Assembly (NCBI RefSeq): GCF_000421465.1
Contig: NZ_ATXB01000001.1
Coordinates: 1,240,001-1,304,000 of the forward strand
Source of the DNA: Methylohalobius crimeensis 10Ki
GTDB lineage: Bacteria > Pseudomonadota > Gammaproteobacteria > Methylococcales > Methylothermaceae
DNA: 64,000 nt
Reading direction: 5' to 3'
Shown here: positions 26,195-34,655 of the stretch, in pieces
How positions within the stretch are numbered: the stretch's first letter is position 1
Layout of the letters: each line of letters opens with the position of its first letter
The notes under the pieces: generated by a model
Told to the model about the DNA's origin: nothing
What the model saw: the letters and a program-made list of their open reading frames with translations, nothing else
Databases searched by the model: none
Translations under genes and position numbers: made by a program

Positions 26195-27313
26195 ATGCTG
26201 TCTAAGGGGTATCAGTTTAAAGATTCCAACGGTTTCATCGCCTTGTGCCGGCCCGGGTTCGAAAGGGAGTTGGCACAAGAGTTTTACCGCTGGAGCGGAC
26301 AAAAAGGGATGGCGGGCGTTTGCCGGGCCGAGAACCAGACCGGTTTCGTCGTCTTTAGCGCTTCCATGCCGATGGACGACTTGACGGTGGAAGCGGCGCC
26401 GAGTTGGCAGCGGCTCATTTTTGCCCGCCAGGTCTTGCCATGGTTCGCTCAGGTCACCGATTTGCCGGCGGGCGATCGGCTGACCCCCATGCTCGCCGCC
26501 GTGGAGCAATTGCCGCCGGAAGCGGTATTCGAGGGGATCGGATTGGCCTTTCCCGACAGCGAAGCCGGCCGTCCTTTGTCGCGTTTTTGCCGCCGTTTCG
26601 AAAAGCCCTTGACGAGCGCGCTTCAGGCACGAGAGCGGCTGGTACCCAAGGAGAATCCCAGGGAAATGCTCTATGGGGTATTCACCGATTGGAGCACCGT
26701 CTGGCTGTGTCATGCGCCGCCAGGATTGGCCGCTCCCTCGGCGAACGGCATTCCGCGCTTGCGTATGCCGCGGGAAGCACCCAGCCGTTCGGTTCTGAAA
26801 CTGGCCGAAGCATTGCTGGTGCTTCTCACCGACAAGGAGCGGCAGCGTTTCCTCAAGCCGGGGATGAAGGCGGTGGATTTGGGGGCCGCGCCGGGCGGTT
26901 GGAGTTGGCAGTTCGCCCAGTATGGAATAGAGGTCAGCGCCATCGACAACGGGCGGATCGCCCCCCGGGTGACGGCAACCGGAATGGTCCATCCTATCGC
27001 CGCCGACGGCTTCAAATGGCGCCCGCGGCGACCGGTGGATTGGCTGTTGTGCGATATGGTCGAACAGCCCAGCCGAATCGCCGAACTGATGGCCGCTTGG
27101 CTCGCACGCGGCGATTGCCGGCATGCCTTATTCAACCTGAAGCTGCCGATGAAAAAGCGTTTGGCCGCGATCGACGATGCCATCGCGCGATTGCGTCAAA
27201 GAATGGGGTCGCAAGGCGGGGTAGAGTTGCGCGTCAAGCATTTGTATCATGATCGGGAAGAGGTTACCGTTTATGCGCGGGCTTTACGTGGAGCCCGCCG
27301 TGGTAGAAGATAG
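26195..27313 (+). CDS. rlmM: RlmM, 23S rRNA 2'-O-ribose C2498 methyltransferase
   Basis: RlmM methylates the 2'-OH of C2498 in 23S rRNA. The 372-residue protein has an N-terminal THUMP-like RNA-binding part (GFIALCRPGFERELAQEF) and a C-terminal Rossmann methyltransferase domain with VDLGAAPGGWSWQFAQYG (about residue 229) and WLLCDMVEQPSRIAELM, near the catalytic Lys-Asp-Lys set; FNLKLPMKKR supplies the later Lys. Length and motifs match gammaproteobacterial RlmM, a family largely limited to that class, which supports the taxonomic guess. hoxF begins 36 bases downstream on the same strand. Confidence 0.95.
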   Translation: MLSKGYQFKDSNGFIALCRPGFERELAQEFYRWSGQKGMAGVCRAENQTGFVVFSASMPMDDLTVEAAPSWQRLIFARQVLPWFAQVTDLPAGDRLTPMLAAVEQLPPEAVFEGIGLAFPDSEAGRPLSRFCRRFEKPLTSALQARERLVPKENPREMLYGVFTDWSTVWLCHAPPGLAAPSANGIPRLRMPREAPSRSVLKLAEALLVLLTDKERQRFLKPGMKAVDLGAAPGGWSWQFAQYGIEVSAIDNGRIAPRVTATGMVHPIAADGFKWRPRRPVDWLLCDMVEQPSRIAELMAAWLARGDCRHALFNLKLPMKKRLAAIDDAIARLRQRMGSQGGVELRVKHLYHDREEVTVYARALRGARRGRR

Positions 27314-27349
27314 GGTTGTTCACCGGGATCCAGCACAACGAGGCCCTGT

Positions 27350-29134
27350 ATGCCTTCCGATCCGATCCAAACCGCCGCCCTCGCCGTCGAACGCTACGGC
27401 AACCATCTTTCGTCGCTTCTGGCGATCCTGCGCCAACTTCAGCAAAGCCATCATTACGTTCCCCGTCCGGCAATGGAAAAGGTCGCCGAGCGGCTGGCAG
27501 TGCCTTTGGCCGAAGTGGAGGCGGTCACCGAATTCTACAGCTTCCTCCATAGCTTCCCTCAGGGGCGTTACGAGATATATTTCAGCAATTGCATTATCGA
27601 CGATCTGCAGGGGAGGGAAACGCTGCAGCGGCGGTTGTGCGAACGTCTCAAAATGGCGGTCGGCACCACGCGCGCCGATGGCTTGGTGAGCGTTGCCGAA
27701 ACTTCGTGCACCGGCTTGTGCGACCAGGGGCCGGCGATTTTGGTCAACGGTCATGCGATCGGATCGTTGACGGGGGAAAAGATCGATCGAATCGCCGACC
27801 TTATCGAACAGCAGATTTGTGTCGAGGACTGGCCGGCGAAATGGTTCCGGATCGAGGATCGGTTCGAACGGCGCGATCTTCTGTTGACCGCCGCCTGGCA
27901 ATCCGGGAAGGCGCTCAAATCGGCGCTTCGCCGGGGACCGGAATACGTGCTCGAGGCTTTGTCCGATTCGGGGCTGCGCGGGCGCGGCGGAGCGGGGTTT
28001 CCCACCGCCAAGAAATGGCGATTCTGCCGCGAGGCGGCGGGTGAGCATTACATCGTCTGCAACGCCGACGAGGGCGAGCCGGGCACATTCAAGGACCGGG
28101 TCCTGCTGCGCCACCACGCCGACCAGCTATTGGAAGGGATGACTTTGGCCGCCTTCGTTACCGATGCCCGCCGAGGTTTCATCTACCTACGCGCCGAATA
28201 CGCCTTTCTCCGAGCCGAATTGGAAGCCGCCATGCGACAACGGCGCCGGCAGGGCTTGTTGGGGCGCAACATTTGCGGGCTGATGGATTTTCATTTCGAC
28301 ATCGAAATCGTCATGGGCGCGGGCGCTTATATCTGCGGCGAGGAATCGGCGCTGCTCGATTCCATCGAAGGCCGCCGCGGCCAGCCGCGAAACCGACCGC
28401 CTTATCCGGTCACCGCCGGGCTTTGGGGGCAGCCGACGGTGGTCAACAACGTGGAAAGCTTTATCGCCGCGAGCCTGATCGTCCTCAACGGCGGCGCGTG
28501 GTTCGCCGGCGTGGGAACGGAAAAGTCCAAAGGCACCAAGCTGCTCTCCATCGGCGGCGATTGCCGCTGGCCGGGGATTTATGAAGTCCCTTTCGGGATG
28601 ACCGTGACCGAAATCATGATCCTGTGCGGCGCCGGCGAGACCTTGGGCGTGCAAGTGGGCGGCCCTTCCGGCACCTTCATCGGCCCGGGGGAGTACGATC
28701 GCCGGATCGCTTTCGAGGATCTGGGCACCGGCGGCTCGTTCATGGTGTTTGGCAAGGAGCGCGATATGCTGGAAATCGTGCGCAATTTTACCGATTTTTT
28801 CGCCCACGAATCCTGCGGATTTTGTACCCCTTGCCGGGTGGGCACCTCGATCCTCGTCCATCTGCTGGACAAGCTTCGCAACGGCTGGGGAACGGCGGGC
28901 GATATTCTGGAGTTGGAGCGTTTGGGTCGGGTGGTGCGGCAAGGCAGTCACTGCGGCTTGGGGCATACCGCGGCCAATCCGCTGCTGGATACCTTGGAAC
29001 GCTTTCCCGATCGCTACCAGGCGCCGCTGCAGGAAATCGATTTCTCTCCCGGTTTCGACTTGGACGGCGAACTCGAAACCGCCCGCCGCCTGACCGACCG
29101 TTTCAGCGCCGCCGATCATCTGACCCAGGAGTAA
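27350..29134 (+). CDS. hoxF: HoxF, NAD(H)-binding diaphorase subunit of bidirectional hydrogenase
   Basis: HoxF passes electrons between the Fe-S chain and NAD via FMN. Of 594 residues, the first 160 form a NuoE/HoxE-like thioredoxin-fold domain; of its usual four Cys only the second pair (SCTGLC, about 124) is in place, and the first pair is replaced (SNCIIDD). The NuoF-like part has GRGGAGFPTAKKW (FMN/NADH loop, about 206), NADEGEPGTFKDR, GAGAYICGEESALLDSIEG and the [4Fe-4S] motif ESCGFCTPCRVG (about 484). No separate hoxE is present, as in Cupriavidus-type enzymes. ATG 27350 follows CGAGGC. It starts the hoxFUYHW-hypA operon. Confidence 0.96.
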   Translation: MPSDPIQTAALAVERYGNHLSSLLAILRQLQQSHHYVPRPAMEKVAERLAVPLAEVEAVTEFYSFLHSFPQGRYEIYFSNCIIDDLQGRETLQRRLCERLKMAVGTTRADGLVSVAETSCTGLCDQGPAILVNGHAIGSLTGEKIDRIADLIEQQICVEDWPAKWFRIEDRFERRDLLLTAAWQSGKALKSALRRGPEYVLEALSDSGLRGRGGAGFPTAKKWRFCREAAGEHYIVCNADEGEPGTFKDRVLLRHHADQLLEGMTLAAFVTDARRGFIYLRAEYAFLRAELEAAMRQRRRQGLLGRNICGLMDFHFDIEIVMGAGAYICGEESALLDSIEGRRGQPRNRPPYPVTAGLWGQPTVVNNVESFIAASLIVLNGGAWFAGVGTEKSKGTKLLSIGGDCRWPGIYEVPFGMTVTEIMILCGAGETLGVQVGGPSGTFIGPGEYDRRIAFEDLGTGGSFMVFGKERDMLEIVRNFTDFFAHESCGFCTPCRVGTSILVHLLDKLRNGWGTAGDILELERLGRVVRQGSHCGLGHTAANPLLDTLERFPDRYQAPLQEIDFSPGFDLDGELETARRLTDRFSAADHLTQE

Positions 29135-29137
29135 GCG

Positions 29138-29872
29138 ATGCCCCACTTCACCCTCGACGGCCGGACCATTCCCTTCGAGCCGGGCCAGACCCTCATGGAG
29201 GCCGCCATGGCGGCCGGGGTCTACATTCCCCACCTCTGTTATCATCCGGATTTCGAGCCCCACGGAAGCTGCAAGCTGTGTTCGGTGGAGGTCAACGGGC
29301 GCATCTGTTCGGCCTGCACCTTTCCCGCGGCGGAGAATCAAGAGGTGATCTCGGCCAGCGAGGAAGTCCGTCATCTGCGCCTGCGCCTGACCCAGATGCT
29401 GTTCGTGGAGGGCAATCATCTGTGTCCTTCGTGCGAAGCGAGCGGCAGCTGCGAGCTGCAGGCGACCGGGTATTATCTGGGGATGACCGACGGCCACTTT
29501 TCCCACTTCTTTCCCCGCCGCGAAATCGACGCCTCCCATCCGGAAGTGCTGCTGGATCGCGACCGCTGCATCTTCTGCGCGTTATGCGTGCGCGCCAGCC
29601 GGGACGAGGGCAAGAACGTATTCGCCTTGTCCGGGCGCGGCATCCATACCCGCTTGGTGGTCAATTCTCCTTCCGGCAAGCTGGGGGATACCGATTTGGA
29701 AGCCACCGACCGCGCCGCCCATATCTGCCCGGTGGGGGCGATTCTGGTCCGGGGAACCGCCTTTCGGGCGCCTATCGGGGAGCGCAAATACGATCATCGG
29801 ACCATCGCCCAAGTAGCCTTGGAGGAAGAACGGCCTTTAGTGGGGAGGCAGCATGGGCAAGCCGAAGATTAG
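29138..29872 (+). CDS. hoxU: HoxU, iron-sulfur subunit of bidirectional hydrogenase
   Basis: HoxU (244 residues) is the NuoG-N-like subunit that links HoxF to the hydrogenase module. The N-terminal [2Fe-2S] ferredoxin domain has CYHPDFEPHGSCKLCSVEV and CSACTFPA; the HxxxCxxCxxxxxC motif of the next cluster appears as HLCPSCEASGSCEL; a further cluster motif CIFCALCVRAS plus AHICPVGAI completes a [4Fe-4S] site. It begins three bases after hoxF and overlaps the start of hoxY by 20 bases. Confidence 0.95.
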   Translation: MPHFTLDGRTIPFEPGQTLMEAAMAAGVYIPHLCYHPDFEPHGSCKLCSVEVNGRICSACTFPAAENQEVISASEEVRHLRLRLTQMLFVEGNHLCPSCEASGSCELQATGYYLGMTDGHFSHFFPRREIDASHPEVLLDRDRCIFCALCVRASRDEGKNVFALSGRGIHTRLVVNSPSGKLGDTDLEATDRAAHICPVGAILVRGTAFRAPIGERKYDHRTIAQVALEEERPLVGRQHGQAED

Positions 29873-30395
29873 AATCGCCACCACCTCCCTGGCCGGATGT
29901 TTCGGCTGCCACATGTCGTTCCTGGACATCGACGAGCGGCTCCTGGATCTGGTGGAGATCGCCGAGCTGGACCGGTCTCCCTTGACCGACATCAAGCATT
30001 GCACCGATTGCGACATCGCCATTGTCGAGGGTGGAGTGTGCAATTCGGAAAACGTCCACGTGCTGCGGGAGCTCAGGCGCGCCTGCAAAAAGCTGGTTTC
30101 CATCGGCGCCTGCGCCATCAACGGCGGCATTCCCGCCTTGCGCAACCGCTACGACCTGGGGGATTGCCTGGAAGAGGCTTTCATCACCGGCATCGGCGTC
30201 ACCGATCCCCAAGTACCCGGCGACCCGGAACTGCCGCTGCTGCTGGATAAGGTCCACCCCATTCACGAAGTGGTGAAGGTGGATTATTTCATCCCCGGTT
30301 GTCCGCCCTCCGGCGACACCATCTGGGCCGTCTTGACCGACCTGATCGAAGGCCGCGAGCCGGTCTTGCCTTACGAGTTGACCCATTATGACTGA
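29853..30395 (+). CDS. hoxY: HoxY, small NiFe-hydrogenase subunit
   Basis: HoxY (180 residues) carries the proximal [4Fe-4S] cluster of the hydrogenase. Ligands are seen in SLAGCFGCHMSFLD (about residue 15), EGGVCNSENVH (about 60), SIGACAINGG (about 90) and PGCPPSGD (about 150). No Tat signal is present, as expected for a cytoplasmic Group 3d enzyme. ATG 29853 lies inside hoxU with a good internal ribosome binding site (GTGGGGAGG); its end overlaps the hoxH ATG. Confidence 0.96.
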   Translation: MGKPKIRIATTSLAGCFGCHMSFLDIDERLLDLVEIAELDRSPLTDIKHCTDCDIAIVEGGVCNSENVHVLRELRRACKKLVSIGACAINGGIPALRNRYDLGDCLEEAFITGIGVTDPQVPGDPELPLLLDKVHPIHEVVKVDYFIPGCPPSGDTIWAVLTDLIEGREPVLPYELTHYD

Positions 30396-31890
30396 ACAGC
30401 GCTATCGCCACCTGGAAACCGCTTCCGAGCCCGAGAATTTGCGCCGGGTGGCCATCGATCCGGTGACCCGGGTCGAGGGGCACGGCAAGGTGACCCTCCT
30501 TCTGGACGAGGATAACCGGGTCCGGCAGGCGCGCCTGCATATCGTGGAATTTCGGGGGTTCGAGAAATTCATCCAAGGCCGGCCCTATTGGGAAGTGCCG
30601 GTGCTGGTGCAAAGATTGTGCGGCATCTGTCCAGTCAGTCATTTGTTGGCCGGGGCCAAGGCGGTGGACCGTCTGGTGGGCGTCGATCGGCTCACTGCAA
30701 GCGCGGAAAAGCTGCGCCGCCTGCTCCATTACGGGCAGGTGCTGCAATCCCACGCCCTCCATTTTTTCCACCTGGCCTCGCCCGATCTCCTGTTCGGTTT
30801 CGATACCGAGGCCGAAAAACGCAATATCCTGGCGTTGCTGGAATCGGAATATCGCGACGTCGCCCTCAAGGGCATCAAGCTGCGCAAGTTCGGCCAGGAG
30901 GTAATCCGGGTGGTGATCGGCAAGCGCATCCACGGGGTGGGGCCGTTGCCGGGGGGGATGAACAAGCATTTGACGGAGGGAGATCGGCGTTACCTGGCGG
31001 GGGAGGTGGATCAGGTGATTGACTGGAGCCGGGAAGGCCTGGCGCTGATCCGCAAGCTGCATCTCGCCAATGCCGATTACCACCGGCGCTTTGCGGTGAT
31101 CCGCTCGCATTTTGCGGGGCTGACCACGAACGACGGCGCGCTCGAGCTATACGACGGCAAGATAAGGGTGAAGAGCGCCGACGGCGGGATGCTGTTCGAC
31201 GGGCTCAGCGATCAGGACTATCCCGATTATATCCACGAGAAGGTGAAATCCTGGAGCTACATGAAATTCCCCTATCTGGCCGAGCTGGGGCCGGAGGCCG
31301 GATGGTACCGGGTCGGTCCCTTGGCGCGCCTGAACATCTGCGATTTCATCGATACCCCCTTGGCGGAAGCGGCACGCCAAGACTTTATGACCCTCGACGA
31401 CGGCCTGCCGGTGCAGGCATCCCTGGCCTATCATTGGGCACGAATGATCGAGATTCTCCACTGCGCCGAAAAGATCAAGGCGCTGTTGGCCGACTCCGAT
31501 TTGTATCGAGGCGAATTGATGGCGGAAGGCGAATCGACCGACGAGGGCATCGGCGTGATCGAAGCCCCGCGCGGTCTGCTCATCCATCATTATCGCATCG
31601 ATCCGGGCGGTCTGGTGGAAAAGGCCAATCTGATCGTCTCCACCACCCACAACAATACCGCCATGAACGAGAGCATCCGCCAGGTGGCGACCGAATACCT
31701 GGATGGCAACGAGCTAACCGAACCCTTGCTCAATCGGATTGAAATCGCCGTGCGCGCCTACGATCCCTGTTTGTCGTGCGCCACCCACGCGGTCGGGAAG
31801 ATGCCGCTTCAGGTGGAGCTGGTGGATACCGGAGGCCGGGTACGCCAAGTGCTGACCAAGCACGCGGACGGGAAGGTCAGCGCCGATTGA
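30388..31890 (+). CDS. hoxH: HoxH, large NiFe-hydrogenase catalytic subunit
   Basis: HoxH (500 residues) holds the NiFe(CN)2CO site that interconverts H2 and protons with NAD as partner. N-terminal metal ligands are in LVQRLCGICPVSHLLAG (RxCGxC, about residue 72) and the C-terminal pair in DPCLSCATHAVG (DPCxxCxxH, about 460). A C-terminal extension of about 33 residues follows the His and is the expected substrate of HoxW. All four Cys ligands are present, so the enzyme should be active. The stop overlaps the hoxW start (TGATG). Confidence 0.97.
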   Translation: MTEQRYRHLETASEPENLRRVAIDPVTRVEGHGKVTLLLDEDNRVRQARLHIVEFRGFEKFIQGRPYWEVPVLVQRLCGICPVSHLLAGAKAVDRLVGVDRLTASAEKLRRLLHYGQVLQSHALHFFHLASPDLLFGFDTEAEKRNILALLESEYRDVALKGIKLRKFGQEVIRVVIGKRIHGVGPLPGGMNKHLTEGDRRYLAGEVDQVIDWSREGLALIRKLHLANADYHRRFAVIRSHFAGLTTNDGALELYDGKIRVKSADGGMLFDGLSDQDYPDYIHEKVKSWSYMKFPYLAELGPEAGWYRVGPLARLNICDFIDTPLAEAARQDFMTLDDGLPVQASLAYHWARMIEILHCAEKIKALLADSDLYRGELMAEGESTDEGIGVIEAPRGLLIHHYRIDPGGLVEKANLIVSTTHNNTAMNESIRQVATEYLDGNELTEPLLNRIEIAVRAYDPCLSCATHAVGKMPLQVELVDTGGRVRQVLTKHADGKVSAD

Positions 31891-32516
31891 TGGGCGTTAA
31901 GGTCTTGGTGCTGGGCTACGGCAATCCGGGCCGCGGGGACGACGGGCTGGGACCGGCGTTGGTGGAACGGTTGGAAAGCCGGTTTGAAAGTGAAGGTCGG
32001 GGAACCCTGGTCAAGGGTCTTCGCGGCAAGGACGCCGCGATGAAGCGCCCACGGACGGGTTCACAGCGTCCCTTGACCAGGGTTCCCCGACCTTCTTTGG
32101 ATGCTGATTCGATGGTTACCTGGCTGACCGCCATGCAGCTCCAGCCGGAGCACATTCTCGATATGGAGCAACATGACCTGACCCTTCTCGCCGATGCCGG
32201 GTGGGAGACGCCCGCGCCTTTCACCTTCGAAGCGGTGCAACCTTTGCGCGACAGCAGCTTCACCACCCATGCCCTGAGTCCGCAAACCTTGTTGGCCATC
32301 TATCGGGATACTCTGGGCGGATCTCTGCCGCCCACCTTTCTTCTCACTCTGCGGGGAGAGCGTTTCGGCCTGGGAGAAACGCTCAGTTCCGCCGCTGCCG
32401 GGCATCTGGATGCAGCCGCCGGATTCGTCGCCGAGCGGTTGTCGGAATCGGAAGCGAGTGCGTGGCGGGCTGCCTGCACCGGTGCTATCGAAGAAGCGAG
32501 CACTTCGCATGCATGA
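31890..32516 (+). CDS. hoxW: HoxW, hydrogenase maturation protease, with in-frame palindromic insertion
   Basis: HoxW removes the HoxH C-terminal extension after nickel insertion. The 208-residue protein begins with LVLGYGNPGRGDDGLGPAL (nickel-sensing Asp in GRGDDGLG, about residue 17) and continues after the insert with MQLQPEHILDMEQHDLTLLADAG, the usual second half. Between them residues about 35-69 (GRGTLVKGLRGKDAAMKRPR and following) are encoded by a 104-base palindromic element (31992-32095) that keeps the frame; subtracting it gives about 173 residues, a normal length. ATG 31890 overlaps the hoxH stop. Whether the inserted loop is tolerated cannot be told from sequence. Confidence 0.93.
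   Translation: MGVKVLVLGYGNPGRGDDGLGPALVERLESRFESEGRGTLVKGLRGKDAAMKRPRTGSQRPLTRVPRPSLDADSMVTWLTAMQLQPEHILDMEQHDLTLLADAGWETPAPFTFEAVQPLRDSSFTTHALSPQTLLAIYRDTLGGSLPPTFLLTLRGERFGLGETLSSAAAGHLDAAAGFVAERLSESEASAWRAACTGAIEEASTSHA
31992..32095. repeat. Palindromic (MITE/RPE-like) element inserted in frame in hoxW
   Basis: A 26-bp perfect inverted repeat, arms 31992-32017 and 32070-32095 (arm core GGTCGGGGAACCCTGGTCAA), encloses 52 bases with an inner hairpin TCGCGGC/GCCGCGA (32021-32027 with 32034-32040). The element contains no stop in the hoxW frame and adds about 35 codons. Structure is directly visible; mobility is inferred. Confidence 0.9.
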
Positions 32517-32847
32517 ACTGTCATTGAGCGAAAATCTACGCGAGATCATCGAAACCGAAGCCGAGCATCAGAAATTCAGTCGAGTCGAAACCGTGCGCTT
32601 GGCGGTCGGGCAGTTGTCTTGCGTGGAACCGGAAGCACTCCGTTTCTGTTTCGATGAGGTCATGCGGGGCACTCTCGCCGAAGGCGCGCGGCTGGAAATC
32701 CTGCCGGTGCCGGGGTTGGGGCGGTGTCCCCGCTGCGATCGGACCGAGGCGATGTCCGAGCTGTATGACCTATGCCCGGCGTGCCAGATGCCTTTGACGG
32801 TGGAAAAGGGGCTGGAGATTCGACTTCGGGAACTGGAAGTTTGCTAA
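32509..32847 (+). CDS. hypA: HypA, nickel chaperone of hydrogenase maturation
   Basis: HypA (112 residues) brings nickel to the hydrogenase large subunit together with HypB. It starts MHELSLSENL, where His2 is the nickel ligand, and has a zinc site CPRCDRTEAMSELYDLCPAC (about residues 73-92, two CxxC pairs). The ATG overlaps the hoxW stop. Thus hypA is with the structural genes while hypBFCDE lie 15-20 kb away, across the mobile block. The Pho box of the next gene begins 11 bases after its stop. Confidence 0.96.
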   Translation: MHELSLSENLREIIETEAEHQKFSRVETVRLAVGQLSCVEPEALRFCFDEVMRGTLAEGARLEILPVPGLGRCPRCDRTEAMSELYDLCPACQMPLTVEKGLEIRLRELEVC

Positions 32848-32857
32848 TGCGCTGGTC

Positions 32858-32908
32858 TTGTCATCCAATCTTCATCCGACTGACATCTAATTTTAAGACC
32901 CATTTCAC
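32858..32908 (+). promoter_or_regulatory. Pho box, phased 11-bp repeats
   Basis: Seven-base PhoB half-sites recur every 11 bases: TTGTCAT (32858), TCTTCAT (32869), CTGACAT (32880), a weak TTTTAAG (32891) and ATTTCAC (32902), separated by 4-base spacers. This matches the CTGTCAT-N4-CTGTCAT arrangement of PhoB sites and lies 80-130 bases before the phoX-type gene. Confidence 0.75.
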
Positions 32909-32987
32909 ATTTCGTTTTTAACCTGGTCTCCGGATCGCCCGAGGGTGGTTCGGTTCCGATCAATAGGCATAAAAACGGAGTGTTATC

Positions 32988-34457
32988 ATGAAAAAGTACC
33001 TCATCGGCATGGCAATCGCCGCCACCGTTTCGGCCCCGGTCTGGGCCGCCAACGACTTCGGCGCGCAAATGGAGAAATTGCTCCGTGCGCAGTCGCTCAA
33101 ATATTTTGGCATCGTCAAACCGCTCACCGATTCGGCCGAAGGCAGCGTTCCTCGCGCGCCCGGACAAAAGGCTTCCGATTTGATCGAGCTGGCCCATGGG
33201 CTGAAGGCCGCCGTCTTGACCCGCGAAACCGCCAATAAGGCGGATATGTTCGCCTTTTGGCCTTCCGACGAAAATCCGACCCACACCATCTGGTGCATCG
33301 AAGGTGGCCGTGAGACCCTTTCCAACGATAAATACAATCCTTCCGTCCAAGCTATCGATTTGGCCACCGGTGCCGTGACCACTCTGGTGCGCGGCATGGA
33401 TCGCTGCGACGGTATCCGCCGTACCGCCTGGGGAACCATTCTGGCCACCGAGGAGACCGGTGACGGCGGTGCCTATGAAATTTTGGATCCTTTGAACACC
33501 AATACAACCGTGTTGGATCGTGCCACCGGAGATGTGAGCGAGCCGGTCCATGTCGCCAAGCGCGCTGCCTTGCCGACCATGGCTTGGGAAGGCCTCACCG
33601 TGCTCGATTCGGGGGTGGTGATCGGCGGTGACGAGCTGCGTCCGGGCACCGGAGAAGACGATAAGGACGGCGGTGCCATCTTCAAGTTCGTACCGGCAAG
33701 TCCTTACACTGGCAATAATGCCATCCAGAACCTGGATGAATCGCCTTTGGCTTCCGGTAGCACTTATGCCATGCAGGTGAGCTGTCGGGATTCCCGCCAG
33801 CAGTATGGGCAAGGCTGTGAGATCGGCAACGCCGCCTGGATATCGATTTTGGCTGCCAATGCGCGCGACGATGCCGATAGGGTCGGTGCCACCGGTTATT
33901 ACCGCCCCGAAGATCTGCACCAAGATCCGACCTACGAGGGGGAGGGCGTCCGTTTCTGCTGGACCAACACCGGCAATGAAGGCGCGAAGAACTACGCGGA
34001 GGTCGTCTGCGGCGTGGACAGCGAACCGCTTCTGGCTGACGCCGATACCCGCAGCGTCGTGGTCAACCGTTTCGTGGAAGGCGACACCGACTTCAATTCC
34101 TTCGACAACCTGGCCTTCCAACCCCATACCGGCAACCTTTACGTCATCGAGGACCATTCCAACGGCGACGTCTTTGCCTGCTTGCCCGACGGAGAAGATC
34201 GCGACATCAAAACCGACGGTTGCGTGAAGGTTCTGTCCGTCAAGGACCGGTCCGCCGAGCCCACCGGTTTCGGTTTCACCGCCGACGGCGAAACAGCCCT
34301 GCTGTCCATTCAACATTCCAACGACAGCCATTGCGGTGCGGGAACGGATTGCGCCGACGTGGATGGCTATGCCACCGACGATATCGTGGTCGTTACCGGC
34401 TTTCGGCACTTGAACCGTTTGTTTGGCGGGCGTGACGATCATCGCTTTGATCGCTGA
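32988..34457 (+). CDS. PhoX-type (DUF839) secreted alkaline phosphatase
   Basis: A 489-residue exported protein of the PhoX/DUF839 beta-propeller family; members are Ca/Fe-dependent phosphomonoesterases. Signal peptide MKKYLIGMAIAATVSAPVWA with AxA-type cleavage before AND. The mature part has repeated propeller strands and family-like motifs such as GMDRCDGIRRTAWGTILATEETG (about residue 128), MAWEGLTVLDSG, and FDNLAFQPHTGNLYVIEDHSNGDVFACL (about 365). Several Cys pairs suggest disulfides in the periplasm. ATG 32988 follows GGAGTG. A Pho box upstream predicts induction on phosphate starvation, which supports a phosphatase role. A terminator follows at 34602. Confidence 0.88.
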   Translation: MKKYLIGMAIAATVSAPVWAANDFGAQMEKLLRAQSLKYFGIVKPLTDSAEGSVPRAPGQKASDLIELAHGLKAAVLTRETANKADMFAFWPSDENPTHTIWCIEGGRETLSNDKYNPSVQAIDLATGAVTTLVRGMDRCDGIRRTAWGTILATEETGDGGAYEILDPLNTNTTVLDRATGDVSEPVHVAKRAALPTMAWEGLTVLDSGVVIGGDELRPGTGEDDKDGGAIFKFVPASPYTGNNAIQNLDESPLASGSTYAMQVSCRDSRQQYGQGCEIGNAAWISILAANARDDADRVGATGYYRPEDLHQDPTYEGEGVRFCWTNTGNEGAKNYAEVVCGVDSEPLLADADTRSVVVNRFVEGDTDFNSFDNLAFQPHTGNLYVIEDHSNGDVFACLPDGEDRDIKTDGCVKVLSVKDRSAEPTGFGFTADGETALLSIQHSNDSHCGAGTDCADVDGYATDDIVVVTGFRHLNRLFGGRDDHRFDR

Positions 34458-34539
34458 CATAAATCTGCATAGGTTTCCTTCGAGGAGCGTCATCGGCGTG
34501 TCTGAGGCAAATTTTTCGTCCTCTTTCAGACAGTGCCAT

Positions 34540-34563
34540 CCTCGATCGACTTATCGATCGAGG
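34540..34563. repeat. 10-bp perfect hairpin downstream of phoX
   Basis: CCTCGATCGA (34540-34549) and its exact inverse TCGATCGAGG (34554-34563) flank CTTA. No T-tract follows; it may stabilise the transcript 3' end ahead of the true terminator at 34602 or be a protein site. Confidence 0.6.
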
Positions 34564-34601
34564 GAATTGAAATGTTCGACAGGGATCTCATCCCCATTTT
34601 G

Positions 34602-34628
34602 GGGAGCTGTTTTCAGCTCCCTTTTTTT
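34602..34628 (+). terminator. Factor-independent terminator after phoX
   Basis: An 8-bp stem GGGAGCTG (34602-34609) with CAGCTCCC (34614-34621), loop TTTT, followed by seven T residues. It separates the phosphatase from the glycerophosphodiesterase gene, which starts 28 bases later and must use another promoter or readthrough. Confidence 0.9.
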
Positions 34629-34655
34629 ATGTGCATTCCTTTAGGAGTAATATCC

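Noticed and set aside
28187-29539. 450-codon antisense frame opposite hoxF/hoxU
   Set aside because: Overlaps two certain genes on the other strand and its translation has no recognisable fold; an artefact of codon bias.
34540-34563. Second terminator after phoX
   Set aside because: The hairpin is perfect, but no T-tract follows; the real terminator is the T-tailed hairpin at 34602-34628.
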